Shown in pieces: positions 44,796-53,722 of a stretch of 64,000 nt of DNA. The stretch spans positions 182,734-246,733 of the forward strand of contig DATGZN010000054.1 of the NCBI GenBank assembly GCA_035297145.1. Reading direction: 5' to 3'. Both the position numbers and the translations under genes were made by a program. The notes beneath the pieces are model-generated. The model saw only the letters and a program-made list of their open reading frames with translations, did no database searches and was not told the DNA's origin. The stretch is from QHXW01 sp035297145 (GTDB lineage: Bacteria > Acidobacteriota > Terriglobia > Bryobacterales > Bryobacteraceae). Positions within the stretch are counted from its first letter, which is position 1, and every line of letters starts with the position of its first letter.

Positions 44796-46409
44796 GTGCA
44801 GCATCGCATCAAGATCGATACGCCGCATCTCCACGTGGCTCTCGAGCCATTCCTGCTTGCTTACAAGACCACCAGCGAGAGGGTCGCGGCGATCGAAAGC
44901 GTGCTGAATAGCGATGCCGGCAGGTTCTGGCGTGACGAGCTCGGGAAATGGACCACTCGCGCCGTGACGGTCGACCTGCTCGTGCCGGACGAGTACCGCC
45001 ATTGGCGGCCTCTGGTCCGCGACGCGATGCGCTTCGTCGTGTCGCGATTGTCGCCTGCACGCCTGGCTCCGAAGGTTGTGGAGCAAGTGGAACTCCCGCC
45101 GGATACGCCCCCGGAAAAGCGTCTGCTACTGTTCATTGCCAAGGTGCCTGGACTTCAGAAGATCGGCCAGGCAGTAGCGCGCAACCGCAACCTCAATCCC
45201 CGGCTGCGCCATGCCCTTGCGGAATTGGAGAACGGCATCTCCGACGTGACTCCCGAGGATATTCGCCGTGTCATCGTGCGGGAATTGGGCCCGCGCATCG
45301 GCGCTTACGCCATCCGGATCGACTCATCGATGTTGTCTGAGGCCAGTGTGGCTGCGGTCATTGGATTCACCTGGCGGAATCCCGAAACCCGCCGCCGCGA
45401 GCCGGGCGTCTTCAAGGTGCTGAAGCCGCACATCCCTACCTGCTACGCCGAGGATATGAAGATCCTCCAACTACTCGCTGCCCACCTGACGCGCAAGCAT
45501 CAGTCGGGCGGGGTCCGTCTGACGGGAGTCGCCGAGACGCTCACCGAAATCCGCCTGTTGCTGGAGCGCGAAGTGGATTTTCGCCGCGAACAGAACACGC
45601 TGCTGAGCGGATTGCCGGCGTACCGGTCGGTCCCAGGACTCCGTATTCCCCGCCTCATCCCACTGCTTTGCGCTCCGACCGTCACGGCGCTCAGCCGGGA
45701 AAACGGTGTCAAAATTACCGATGCCTTCGCTTCCTCGGCGGCTGCCCGAGGCCCGGTGGCACAACGGCTGGCCGAGGCGCTCATGGCCATTCCGGCGCTC
45801 GCCCCCGAGCAGGACGCCATCTTTCATGCCGACCCGCACGCCGGAAATTTGTTGTACGACAAGCGCCACCACGAGCTGGTGATTCTGGACTGGGCCCTGA
45901 CCGATCGCCTCACGCGCCAGCAGCGGGAAAACGTCCTCATGCTGGTGCTGATGCTGATGTTGCGCGATGTGGATGGTGTACGCCTGGCGATCACGCGCCT
46001 GCGCCTTCATCGGGGACCGAACGACGAAGCGGAGGAACGGATCATTCGCGAACATTCGAACCGCTTCCTGGACGCACTGCCGTTATTCGAATTGCCCGGC
46101 CCCATGGATGCCATGTGCCTTTTGGATGAGATTGCCATGGAGGGCGTCCGTTTTCCCGCAGCTCTCCTCATGTTCCGCAAGGCATCGTTTACGCTCGATG
46201 GTGTCCTACAGGATGTCGCAGGGTCCAGCGTGCGCATGGACGCCGTGGTCCTGCGCTACGCGCTGGAACATTGGGCGAAAACCAGCGCCGCGTTATGGAT
46301 GCTGCTGTCAACGAGAGATTGGATCTCTCTCGATTGGAGCTTTCTGACGTTCTTTTCCCGCGTGTTTCCGCGATTTCTAAATGCGCGTGTAGCGGAGCAG
46401 CCTCAGTAG
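44796..46409 (+). CDS. ABC1/UbiB-family atypical kinase
   Basis: The 537-residue protein, starting at a GTG with GGAGG just upstream, carries UbiB/ADCK hallmarks: the KxGQ-like PGLQKIGQAVARN, an ALDH-like nucleotide region with FKVLKP, the catalytic FHADPHAGNLLYD and a metal-binding VILDWALTDRL. The family supports quinone or lipid metabolism, with weak ATPase activity. The C-terminus is moderately hydrophobic. It follows the lipase by 18 bases (likely one transcript), and its last 33 bases overlap the convergent aldehyde dehydrogenase. Confidence 0.8.
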   Translation: MQHRIKIDTPHLHVALEPFLLAYKTTSERVAAIESVLNSDAGRFWRDELGKWTTRAVTVDLLVPDEYRHWRPLVRDAMRFVVSRLSPARLAPKVVEQVELPPDTPPEKRLLLFIAKVPGLQKIGQAVARNRNLNPRLRHALAELENGISDVTPEDIRRVIVRELGPRIGAYAIRIDSSMLSEASVAAVIGFTWRNPETRRREPGVFKVLKPHIPTCYAEDMKILQLLAAHLTRKHQSGGVRLTGVAETLTEIRLLLEREVDFRREQNTLLSGLPAYRSVPGLRIPRLIPLLCAPTVTALSRENGVKITDAFASSAAARGPVAQRLAEALMAIPALAPEQDAIFHADPHAGNLLYDKRHHELVILDWALTDRLTRQQRENVLMLVLMLMLRDVDGVRLAITRLRLHRGPNDEAEERIIREHSNRFLDALPLFELPGPMDAMCLLDEIAMEGVRFPAALLMFRKASFTLDGVLQDVAGSSVRMDAVVLRYALEHWAKTSAALWMLLSTRDWISLDWSFLTFFSRVFPRFLNARVAEQPQ

Positions 46410-47966
46410 ACGGATCAGCCACTGGGCGAAACTGTCCCACGTCATGCGGCCTGGAGGAACGACCGGAAGCCGCTGCACCGCTACAGTTTGTGGCTCGGTG
46501 AATTTCAGAATGCCTTCCTCTCCATGGCGGCGGCTGATACCCGATTCCTTCATCCCGCCGATCGGCGAATCCACCGACCCCCAAGCTGCTATGTAGGCCT
46601 CGTTGACGTTCACGCTGCCAGCCCGGATTCTTCGCGCTAAGTCTATGCCACGGCTGATGTTGCGCGTCCAGACGCTGGCGTTTAGGCCGTAACTGGTTGC
46701 ATTTGCGCGCTCGATCGCCTCGTCTTCGTTTTTGAATTTGTAAAGCGAAACCACGGGCCCGAACGTTTCCTCCGCGTAAGCCTTCATATTTTCATGAACT
46801 TCGGTCAGGATCGTGGGCTCGTAAAAGAGCGGACCCAGCTCCGGCCGCCGGTGCCCGCCAGCGAGCACCGTGGCTCCTTTATCGACGGCATCGTGCACAT
46901 GCTCTTCGACCTTGCTGAGCTGTCGCTGTGATGTGAGGGACCCCAAGTCGACCGAATAATCGAATGCGGCACCCATTTTGAGTTTGCGCGCGCGATCCGT
47001 GAAACGGGCGGCGAAACGGTCGAAAATCGATTCGTGGATGTAAATTCTCTCGATGGAGACACATAGCTGCCCGACCGAGGAGAAGCAGCCCCTAATCGCT
47101 CCGCCCACCGCAGCCTCTAGGTTTGCATCGGCGCAAACGATCATCGGATTTTTTCCGCCGAGTTCGAGGGAGCAGCCGATCAACCTGGAAGCGGCGCGCG
47201 CGGCAACCGATTTGCCGGTACTGGTACTGCCCGTGAACATCAGGAAATCGACGCATTGCGCCAGTGCCGGTCCGATGACCGAGCCATCTCCTGTAACTAC
47301 TGGAAAAACATCAGCCGGAAGGCCGGCTTCGCGTAGCAGGCTGACTGCCCAAAGGGCCGTGAAGCTGGTTTGGCGATCGGGTTTGAGAACCGCTGTGTTT
47401 CCCGCCATGAGCGCGGGAACTGCATCGGTAACCGCAAGAGTGAGTGGGTAGTTCCAAGGCACAATGAAGCCCGCTACTCCGACCGGCGATCGAAATTCCC
47501 ACGTCCGGGTGAGCAGTGGGAACGCACCCTTTCGGCGGCGCGGCCGTAACAGCTTTTCGGCTCGCATGGCATAGTAGCGAGACACTATCGCCGTATCGAG
47601 AATTTCTTCGTGTGCGTGGCAACGCGCTTTGCCGGTTTCGAGCTGGATGAGATCGAGCGCTTCCTCATGCCTGCCAATCAGCAGATCGTAGAAACGAAAA
47701 AAGATTTTGGAGCGGTCAGCGAAGGATCGTGCCGCCCACGCGGGCTGCGCGGCGCGGGCATGCTGAACCGCCAGCTCCACATCGGCGTCGCGCGCTGCCG
47801 GAATGGTTCCAATGATTTCACCGGTATAGGGGGCCGGCACAGCAATCTGATCATGTGCTCCTTCGCACAAGGTGATCCGGGAAGCGAGGGCAGCGAGGCG
47901 AGTGAGCGAAACGTGCGGCGGCTCAAGTCCTCTCACGTGGGAAGATGCCAGGTTCGCAGTTTCCAT
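46377..47966 (-). CDS. NAD(P)-dependent aldehyde dehydrogenase
   Basis: The 529-residue enzyme has FIVPWNYPLTLAVTDAVPALMAGN, the Glu motif SLELGGKNPMIVCADANLEA and the catalytic Cys in CFSSVGQLCVSIERIYI, the complete ALDH set. It would oxidise an aldehyde to an acid. Best fits are the succinate-semialdehyde or broad fatty-aldehyde groups; the substrate is not fixed by sequence. AGGAG precedes the ATG at 47966. It is divergent from the WS/DGAT gene and its 3' end overlaps the ABC1 kinase by 33 bases. Confidence 0.88.
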   Translation of the reverse strand: METANLASSHVRGLEPPHVSLTRLAALASRITLCEGAHDQIAVPAPYTGEIIGTIPAARDADVELAVQHARAAQPAWAARSFADRSKIFFRFYDLLIGRHEEALDLIQLETGKARCHAHEEILDTAIVSRYYAMRAEKLLRPRRRKGAFPLLTRTWEFRSPVGVAGFIVPWNYPLTLAVTDAVPALMAGNTAVLKPDRQTSFTALWAVSLLREAGLPADVFPVVTGDGSVIGPALAQCVDFLMFTGSTSTGKSVAARAASRLIGCSLELGGKNPMIVCADANLEAAVGGAIRGCFSSVGQLCVSIERIYIHESIFDRFAARFTDRARKLKMGAAFDYSVDLGSLTSQRQLSKVEEHVHDAVDKGATVLAGGHRRPELGPLFYEPTILTEVHENMKAYAEETFGPVVSLYKFKNEDEAIERANATSYGLNASVWTRNISRGIDLARRIRAGSVNVNEAYIAAWGSVDSPIGGMKESGISRRHGEEGILKFTEPQTVAVQRLPVVPPGRMTWDSFAQWLIRLLRLLRYTRI

Positions 47967-47991
47967 TGACTTGGCTCCTGATCCAGCTTAC

Positions 47992-48011
47992 TCTGATATT
48001 AGACCATCAGA
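47992..48011. promoter_or_regulatory. Inverted repeat between the aldehyde dehydrogenase and WS/DGAT genes
   Basis: TCTGAT (47992–47997) and ATCAGA (48006–48011) are exact complements separated by eight bases, within an AT-rich part of the divergent gap. It may be a shared operator; no regulator gene is adjacent. Confidence 0.3.
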
Positions 48012-48077
48012 TCTCAATATATTTAGGTAACTGACCGGCGCTGCGGTTTCGTTGGGGGACGTGCCAAGGAGCATGTT

Positions 48078-49652
48078 ATGCAAAATCCAGCAACGCCCGG
48101 GGAGTGCACCGAACGTGCAGAAGAAGCCAGTCGGCGCCTTTCGCCAGTAGACGCGGCCTTCCTGTATCTCGAGCGCAAAGAGATCCCGCTGGCGATCGCC
48201 TGCGTCTTCGTTTTTGATGGTCCAATCTCTTTCGACGAATTCCTCAAGACCATCGACTCGAGACTGCATCTGATTCCCCGCTACCGGCAAATTGTGGTGA
48301 TGCCTCCGTACAACCTCGGTTATCCGACTTGGGAGGACGACCTCGACTTCGATATTCGCCGCCACATTTTCCGGGTCAGCGTGGATCCCCCTGGAGGAGA
48401 AGCGGAATTGGAAGACCTGGCAGGCCGCATTTTCAGCCAGTTACTGGATCGGTCCAAGCCGCTCTGGGAATGTTACGTGGTTGAGGGCCTGAAGGAAGGC
48501 CGCGGCGCCGTCATCGTGCGCATACATCACTCGTTGGCCGACGGCGTTGCGGGAGTGGCTCTGATCAAGGTGCTGCTGGATGCGTCGCCCGACGCCAATG
48601 ACCGTCCTCACAAGCAGCGCCACCACCCGCGGAAGGCTCCGCCGGCTCCCTCCTTGATCGATGCTATCGCCAGTGCCATCGACACCTCGCTGCGGGGCTT
48701 GATGGTGGCCGAAACCGGCCTGCTCAGCTTGGCGCAGGATCTTCTCGGCAATCCGGCGCGCGTGAAGGAGCTTGCGGGTGCGCTTCCGGAACTGGCGGCA
48801 TCGGTCGAGCGGCTTCCATTTAACAAGCCCTGTGGCGGCGACCGGAAATTCTGCTGGGCGGAATTCGATATTGCCGAGGTGGAGGCCATCCGCACGGCCG
48901 CCGGCGGAACGATCAATGACGTCATTCTCACGGTCCTGACGCGCGCTCTCTCCCGGTACGTGAAATTGCATCGTCAGACTGTCACTAACCGGTACGTCCG
49001 CATCGTATGTCCCGTGAACTTGCGGCACGGCGAACAAAACGGCGATTTGGGGAACCAGATCTCCTTCATGCCGGTTGCACTGCCGCTGGACGTGCGCGAT
49101 CCACTGGCGTTGCTGAAGGGTGTCGTTGCCCGGACCGAAGCTATGAAGCGAGGACAGGCTGCTGACGTGGTGGCGCTGCTGGCGGACTGCATTGCGGCCG
49201 CTCCGCCGCCACTGCAGGCGCTCTTCTGGTGGGGCATCCCACAGATCACGCTGCCGGTACCGCTGTTCAACATGATCTGCACCAACATACCGGGGTCGCG
49301 GACACCGCTGTACTCGCTTGGCCGGCGATTGATCGCGGCCTATCCGCAGGTGCCGACGGGTTACGAACTGGGGATCAATGTCGCGGTACAAAGTTACAAC
49401 GGCAAACTGTTCTTCGGATTGATTGCCGATGCCCACGTTGCGCCGGATGTGCGCAAGTTGCGTGAGTTCCTCTATGTTTCGTTCCGCAAGCTGTGCCGGC
49501 GTGCCGGCGTAAAGACAGCCCGCAAGGCGTGGCCTCGAATGCAAAATTCTACGCCCGCCGAGCCGGTCCCGCTGACCGTCGCCGAGCCTGCCACGCAGCC
49601 GCCGGCTGACACGGCGCCTCTGATGGAAGTGGGCGTCAAGGCCGTGGCATGA
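48078..49652 (+). CDS. Wax ester synthase/diacylglycerol acyltransferase
   Basis: The 524-residue protein has the WS/DGAT active-site motif HHSLADG (residues 150–156) and the C-terminal family blocks ICTNIPGSRTPLYSLGR and GYELGINVAVQSYNGKLFFGL. It esterifies acyl-CoA with diacylglycerol or fatty alcohol, making triacylglycerol or wax esters at the membrane or lipid droplet. The sequence begins with the family's LSPVDAAFLYLE. It is followed by adhE, which could supply alcohols, and sits in the storage-carbon region with phaR/phasin and the lipase. Confidence 0.9.
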   Translation: MQNPATPGECTERAEEASRRLSPVDAAFLYLERKEIPLAIACVFVFDGPISFDEFLKTIDSRLHLIPRYRQIVVMPPYNLGYPTWEDDLDFDIRRHIFRVSVDPPGGEAELEDLAGRIFSQLLDRSKPLWECYVVEGLKEGRGAVIVRIHHSLADGVAGVALIKVLLDASPDANDRPHKQRHHPRKAPPAPSLIDAIASAIDTSLRGLMVAETGLLSLAQDLLGNPARVKELAGALPELAASVERLPFNKPCGGDRKFCWAEFDIAEVEAIRTAAGGTINDVILTVLTRALSRYVKLHRQTVTNRYVRIVCPVNLRHGEQNGDLGNQISFMPVALPLDVRDPLALLKGVVARTEAMKRGQAADVVALLADCIAAAPPPLQALFWWGIPQITLPVPLFNMICTNIPGSRTPLYSLGRRLIAAYPQVPTGYELGINVAVQSYNGKLFFGLIADAHVAPDVRKLREFLYVSFRKLCRRAGVKTARKAWPRMQNSTPAEPVPLTVAEPATQPPADTAPLMEVGVKAVA

Positions 49653-49727
49653 GTGTGCGACGCCGGGGACGGGCGAATGAAATTCCAAGCCGCATTTTTT
49701 GGGGGGAAGTGAAAGGTTGATAGAAGC

Positions 49728-52397
49728 ATGGCAGAAAATATTGCAAGTCTCAGTGAAGGCCGGATTGCTTACCTGGATGGACTAGTCAGTCAAGCCAGAA
49801 CCGCCGCCGCTGTTTTTTCCCAATACACGCAAGAGGACGTCGATCGGATTGTCAAACGGATGGCCATGGCGGGGATGGAGAACGCGCAGCATCTGGGCCG
49901 GATGGCGTATGAAGAAACACATCTCGGCGTGCCGGAGGACAAGGCCATCAAGAACATGGTGGCCACGGAGTTTGTCTACAACTACGTTAGGGACAAACGC
50001 ACCGCCGGTGTGATTCGCGAGTTTCCCGAGCACGGCGTGGTGGAGGTGGCGGAACCAATCGGAGTGATCTTCTCGCTCACTCCCATTACAAACCCCACAT
50101 CGACCGTGTTGTTCAAGTGCATCATGGCCATCAAGACGCGCAACGCCCTTATTTTCGGCCCGCATCCCATGGCCGCGCGTTGCTGCCAGGAGGCCATGCG
50201 GATCATGTATGAGACGGCAGTGAAGCACGGCGCGCCCGAAGGCGTTTTCACTTGCGTGGAATCGCCGACGCTGGCGGACAACGCCTACCTCATGCATCAC
50301 AAAGACGTGGCGATGATTGACGCCACGGGCGGGCGGGGCGTCGTTAAAGCCGCCTACAGCTCCGGCAAACCGGCGTTGGGTGTTGGGGCGGGGAATACGC
50401 CCGTCTATCTGGAAAAATCAGCCGACCTCGATATGGCCGTGGTGGATATCATCACCTCCAAGACGTTTGACAACGGGACGATTTGCGCCTCGGAGCAGAC
50501 GGTGGTCATCGACGACGAGGTGTACGATCGCGTGCTACGGAAATTCGCGGAACTGGGAGCGCACGTCTGCAATGAACAAGAGGCTGCGCTGCTGGGACGC
50601 ATGCTGGTGGACCCGGAAAAAGGAATGGCGCGTCCCATGGCGACGGGCCAGAAAGCCGTCGATATCGCCCGCGTGGTGGGTCTCACGGTCCAGCCGAACA
50701 CCAAACTCCTGGTCGCACCAATTCAGGGCGTAGGTCGCGACCATCCGCTATCGGTCGAGAAGCTTTTCCCGGTGCTCGCGGTCTATCGTGCGAAATCCAT
50801 GGACGAAGCGCTCCAGGTGTGCGTGGACGTGAATCACTTCGGCGGGCTCGGGCATACTGCCGTGGTGTTCTCGCGTAACGATGAGGTCATCCGGAAGTTC
50901 GGTGAGCTGATCAATTCGGGCCGCATCCTGGTGAATTCGCCTGGATCCATTGGAGCGATTGGCGGCGTGTACAACGACATGGTGCCCACCTTCTCGTTCG
51001 GATGCGGGACCGGCGGCGGCAACAGCACCATGGATAACGTGAACGTGTTTCACTACCTCAACGTGAAACGAGTGGCTAGGAGGGCCCAAGCGCCTATGTG
51101 GTATCGAGTCCCCAATCAGATTTACTTCAATCGGAACGCCGTGGAGCATCTGCGGCAGTTTCCATCGCACTCGACCGTCATCGTGACCAATCCCGCGCTT
51201 GAGCAATTCGGCCATGCGGAAATCGTGCGGCGGCATCTCCCCGAAGGGACGCTTGTTCATGTTCTAGCGATTCCCGATGCCGAGCCGGAAGCCAATGTCA
51301 TTCTGGAAGGCCTCGAGACGCTGAAGCTCTACAAAGCGGACCAGATTGTTGCTCTCGGAGGCGGGAGCGTGATCGATGCGGCGAAGATCATGAAACTCAA
51401 GTACGAGTTCCCGCAGGCCGATTTGGAGGAACTGGGCGCGCCGTTTCTGGATATCCGCAAACGCATCGTCCAGTACCCGACCGAAAAGACGATCCACGCG
51501 CGGCTGATCGCCATTCCGACGACGAGCGGGACGGGAAGCGAAGTCACTCCGTTTGCTGTGCTGTTCGATAAGGAGCACGGCCGCAAGGTGACGCTCGCCG
51601 ATTACTCGCTCGCTCCGGATGTGGCGATTGTCGATCCGCAATTCGTCATGTCCATGCCGAAAGGGCTGACGGCAGATACAGGCATCGACTGTTTGACTCA
51701 CGCGCTCGAAGCCGGCGTTTCAGTTTACGCGTCACCCTACACCGACGCGAACGCTCTGCAAGCACTTCAGATGGTGTTCAAGTATCTGCCGATCGCCTAT
51801 GAGCGTCCTCGCGACGAAGAGGCGCGTACCATGATGCACAATGCCGCGTGCATTGCGGCGCTGGCGTTCTCGAACGCATCGGTGGGAGTGAATCATGCGC
51901 TGGCACACGCCTTCGGCGCGCGATTCAGAGTGGCGCACGGGAGGGCGAATGCGCTCTTGCTGCCGCATGTGATTCGGTATAACGCCGCGGTGCCCTCCAA
52001 GTTCATGCCGTCGCCCCATGTGCGCGCGTTCACTGTTCACAAAAAATACGCGATGATGGCGGACCTGCTGGGTTTGGGCGGCGAAACGACCGAGGAAAAG
52101 ATCAACAACCTCATCGCGGCGATCGAAGAGTTGCTCGATCGATTGTCCATTCCACGTTCCATCGCCGAACTAGGGATTTCGAAAGAAGAATTCGAACGGG
52201 CCGTGCCCGACCTGGTCAAGATCGCTTTCGAAGATCCTTCGTGGCGGCCAACGAACCCGCGCATGCCGCTCATGAACGAATTGGCCGACCTGCTTTGGGC
52301 CGCATATAAAGGGCGCGATGTGCCGAAAGTGGCCCATGTACCTGAACCGGAAGTAGCGAAGGACGGAGCATATGCCAGCAAATTCAGTGTTGCTTGA
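49728..52397 (+). CDS. adhE: Bifunctional aldehyde-alcohol dehydrogenase
   Basis: The 889-residue fusion reduces acyl-CoA to aldehyde and then alcohol (or the reverse). The N-terminal half is an acylating ALDH with its catalytic Cys at about residue 253 (FDNGTICASEQ). The C-terminal half is an iron-type alcohol dehydrogenase (IPTTSGTGSEVTPFAV, ADTGIDCLTHALEAGVSVYAS, and the metal-binding HALAHAFGARFRVAHGRAN). The size matches E. coli AdhE (891), which forms spirosome filaments. It follows WS/DGAT by 75 bases, and its 3' end overlaps a STAS gene by 26 bases. Confidence 0.95.
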   Translation: MAENIASLSEGRIAYLDGLVSQARTAAAVFSQYTQEDVDRIVKRMAMAGMENAQHLGRMAYEETHLGVPEDKAIKNMVATEFVYNYVRDKRTAGVIREFPEHGVVEVAEPIGVIFSLTPITNPTSTVLFKCIMAIKTRNALIFGPHPMAARCCQEAMRIMYETAVKHGAPEGVFTCVESPTLADNAYLMHHKDVAMIDATGGRGVVKAAYSSGKPALGVGAGNTPVYLEKSADLDMAVVDIITSKTFDNGTICASEQTVVIDDEVYDRVLRKFAELGAHVCNEQEAALLGRMLVDPEKGMARPMATGQKAVDIARVVGLTVQPNTKLLVAPIQGVGRDHPLSVEKLFPVLAVYRAKSMDEALQVCVDVNHFGGLGHTAVVFSRNDEVIRKFGELINSGRILVNSPGSIGAIGGVYNDMVPTFSFGCGTGGGNSTMDNVNVFHYLNVKRVARRAQAPMWYRVPNQIYFNRNAVEHLRQFPSHSTVIVTNPALEQFGHAEIVRRHLPEGTLVHVLAIPDAEPEANVILEGLETLKLYKADQIVALGGGSVIDAAKIMKLKYEFPQADLEELGAPFLDIRKRIVQYPTEKTIHARLIAIPTTSGTGSEVTPFAVLFDKEHGRKVTLADYSLAPDVAIVDPQFVMSMPKGLTADTGIDCLTHALEAGVSVYASPYTDANALQALQMVFKYLPIAYERPRDEEARTMMHNAACIAALAFSNASVGVNHALAHAFGARFRVAHGRANALLLPHVIRYNAAVPSKFMPSPHVRAFTVHKKYAMMADLLGLGGETTEEKINNLIAAIEELLDRLSIPRSIAELGISKEEFERAVPDLVKIAFEDPSWRPTNPRMPLMNELADLLWAAYKGRDVPKVAHVPEPEVAKDGAYASKFSVA

Positions 52398-52644
52398 GAC
52401 GGATGCGCACGCGGCGCCTGCTCTGCAGCAGGCCATCGAAAAGCTGGACCGCGGCGATGGCGGAGCGGTCCTGGATTTCTCGTCGATCGACCGTATCGAT
52501 CCGAGCGAGCTGAAGTTGTTGGAGAAGCTAGCGGGCCTCGCGGGCGACAAGTCCGTCAAGGTCGTGCTGCGCGGCGTCAATGTACGCATTTACAAAGCGC
52601 TGAAGCTGACGAATCTGACGGGGCGATTCTCGTTCGAGAAGTGA
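52372..52644 (+). CDS. STAS-domain protein, anti-sigma-factor-antagonist-like
   Basis: The 90-residue single-domain protein has the STAS pattern: GAVLDFSSIDRIDPSELKLLEKLAGLA, with Ser in the position normally phosphorylated in SpoIIAA-type proteins, then KVVLRGVNVRIYKALKLTNL. Its ATG lies 26 bases inside the adhE coding sequence in another frame, so translation should be coupled to AdhE. No anti-sigma kinase or phosphatase is adjacent; a direct effect on AdhE or a partner-switch role is possible. Confidence 0.78.
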   Translation: MPANSVLLETDAHAAPALQQAIEKLDRGDGGAVLDFSSIDRIDPSELKLLEKLAGLAGDKSVKVVLRGVNVRIYKALKLTNLTGRFSFEK

Positions 52645-52678
52645 TAACGGCGTCACAGGGCCATCGCAGCGCCCGTGA

Positions 52679-53704
52679 TCATTGCACTGCCCAATAGCCG
52701 TCGCGCGTCTTCGCTACCAGGTCCGGCCGATTCTTCACGTCGACCCGGATCGCATGAAACTCACCCGGCTTTCCCCCTTTGGGTTCGAAGGTGAGAAGGT
52801 ACTGGCGATGCACCTCTTCGCTCACCAGTTGAATCGCCTGCTCCAGCGCGTTCTTTTTCAGGAAATTCATGGTTCGGCCGCCCGTGGTCCTGGTGAACAA
52901 GCTGGAAAGATCCGGCTTGTGCAAGCGGATCAATTCTGCGATCGCGTAGATAGCACCGCCAGGTCCTAGATCGGGGGAGGCCGGAGTGTCGTCGGGGGCC
53001 GGACAAAGAGCGCATTTCCGCATCTTGATCCGTTCTGCTTCGGGTTTCAGATCCTCCGCCGTTTTAGACTTCACCGTGAACGGCTCTAACAGTGGCGAAT
53101 AGGTCAGCCAGTAAACGGCTACATTGAGACGTTGTACGCGCTCCATCACTTCGTCGAGCTTCGCCTGGCTCGATCGATCACGCTTCTCCGCGATCATCAG
53201 GATGATGCGCCGACGGCCCAGCGGCCGCCGTTCGAGCATCAGCAGCGCCTGGCGCAGGCCGTCGAGCATGTGCGCGTCGCCGCCTTCCATGCGCAGCATG
53301 CGGAGCGCGTGAATCACAAGATCGGGGTCGCCGCTGAAATCCTGGTGGAGCTTCACGTCGTCGCTGAACGAGACCACGGCCGTTTCTCCCGCATCGCCCG
53401 CAAGCAACTGCGTAAATAGAATGCCACTGCCGCCCAGTTTGTCGATCACCGCACCCGAATTCGAGCTGGTTTGGACCACAACCACTAAGTCGATCGGGTA
53501 TATCATCCAGTCCATGTGTATCGCCTGTGGCACATCGTTGTCGTAAAGAGTCAGGTCCTCGGGCGTCAGACCGTCTACGTAATGTCCTTTGGAATCGCTA
53601 ACAGTGGTGGGCGCGACTACCAGCGGAACAGTGCTTTTGAACTGCGCCCAGCAAGTGCTGCTGAGGATGATAATGGCTGCGGCATAGCGCACTGGCGGGA
53701 GCAT
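52679..53704 (-). CDS. Secreted VWFA-domain protein of the acidobacterial type
   Basis: The 341-residue protein has a signal peptide (MLPPVRYAAAIIILSSTCWAQ) and DGLTPEDLTLYDNDVPQ, followed by a von Willebrand A-like domain with IDLVVVVQTSSNSG, the EGGDAHMLDGLRQALLMLERRP helix and RRRIILMIAEKRDRSS strand. This is the pattern of the phylum-specific VWFA proteins. The first Asp of the MIDAS DxSxS is replaced (QTSSNS), so metal binding may be weakened. It starts 18 bases after rpiA and is probably co-transcribed with it. Confidence 0.85.
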   Translation of the reverse strand: MLPPVRYAAAIIILSSTCWAQFKSTVPLVVAPTTVSDSKGHYVDGLTPEDLTLYDNDVPQAIHMDWMIYPIDLVVVVQTSSNSGAVIDKLGGSGILFTQLLAGDAGETAVVSFSDDVKLHQDFSGDPDLVIHALRMLRMEGGDAHMLDGLRQALLMLERRPLGRRRIILMIAEKRDRSSQAKLDEVMERVQRLNVAVYWLTYSPLLEPFTVKSKTAEDLKPEAERIKMRKCALCPAPDDTPASPDLGPGGAIYAIAELIRLHKPDLSSLFTRTTGGRTMNFLKKNALEQAIQLVSEEVHRQYLLTFEPKGGKPGEFHAIRVDVKNRPDLVAKTRDGYWAVQ

Positions 53705-53722
53705 GGCAGCTTTTGGGCCACC

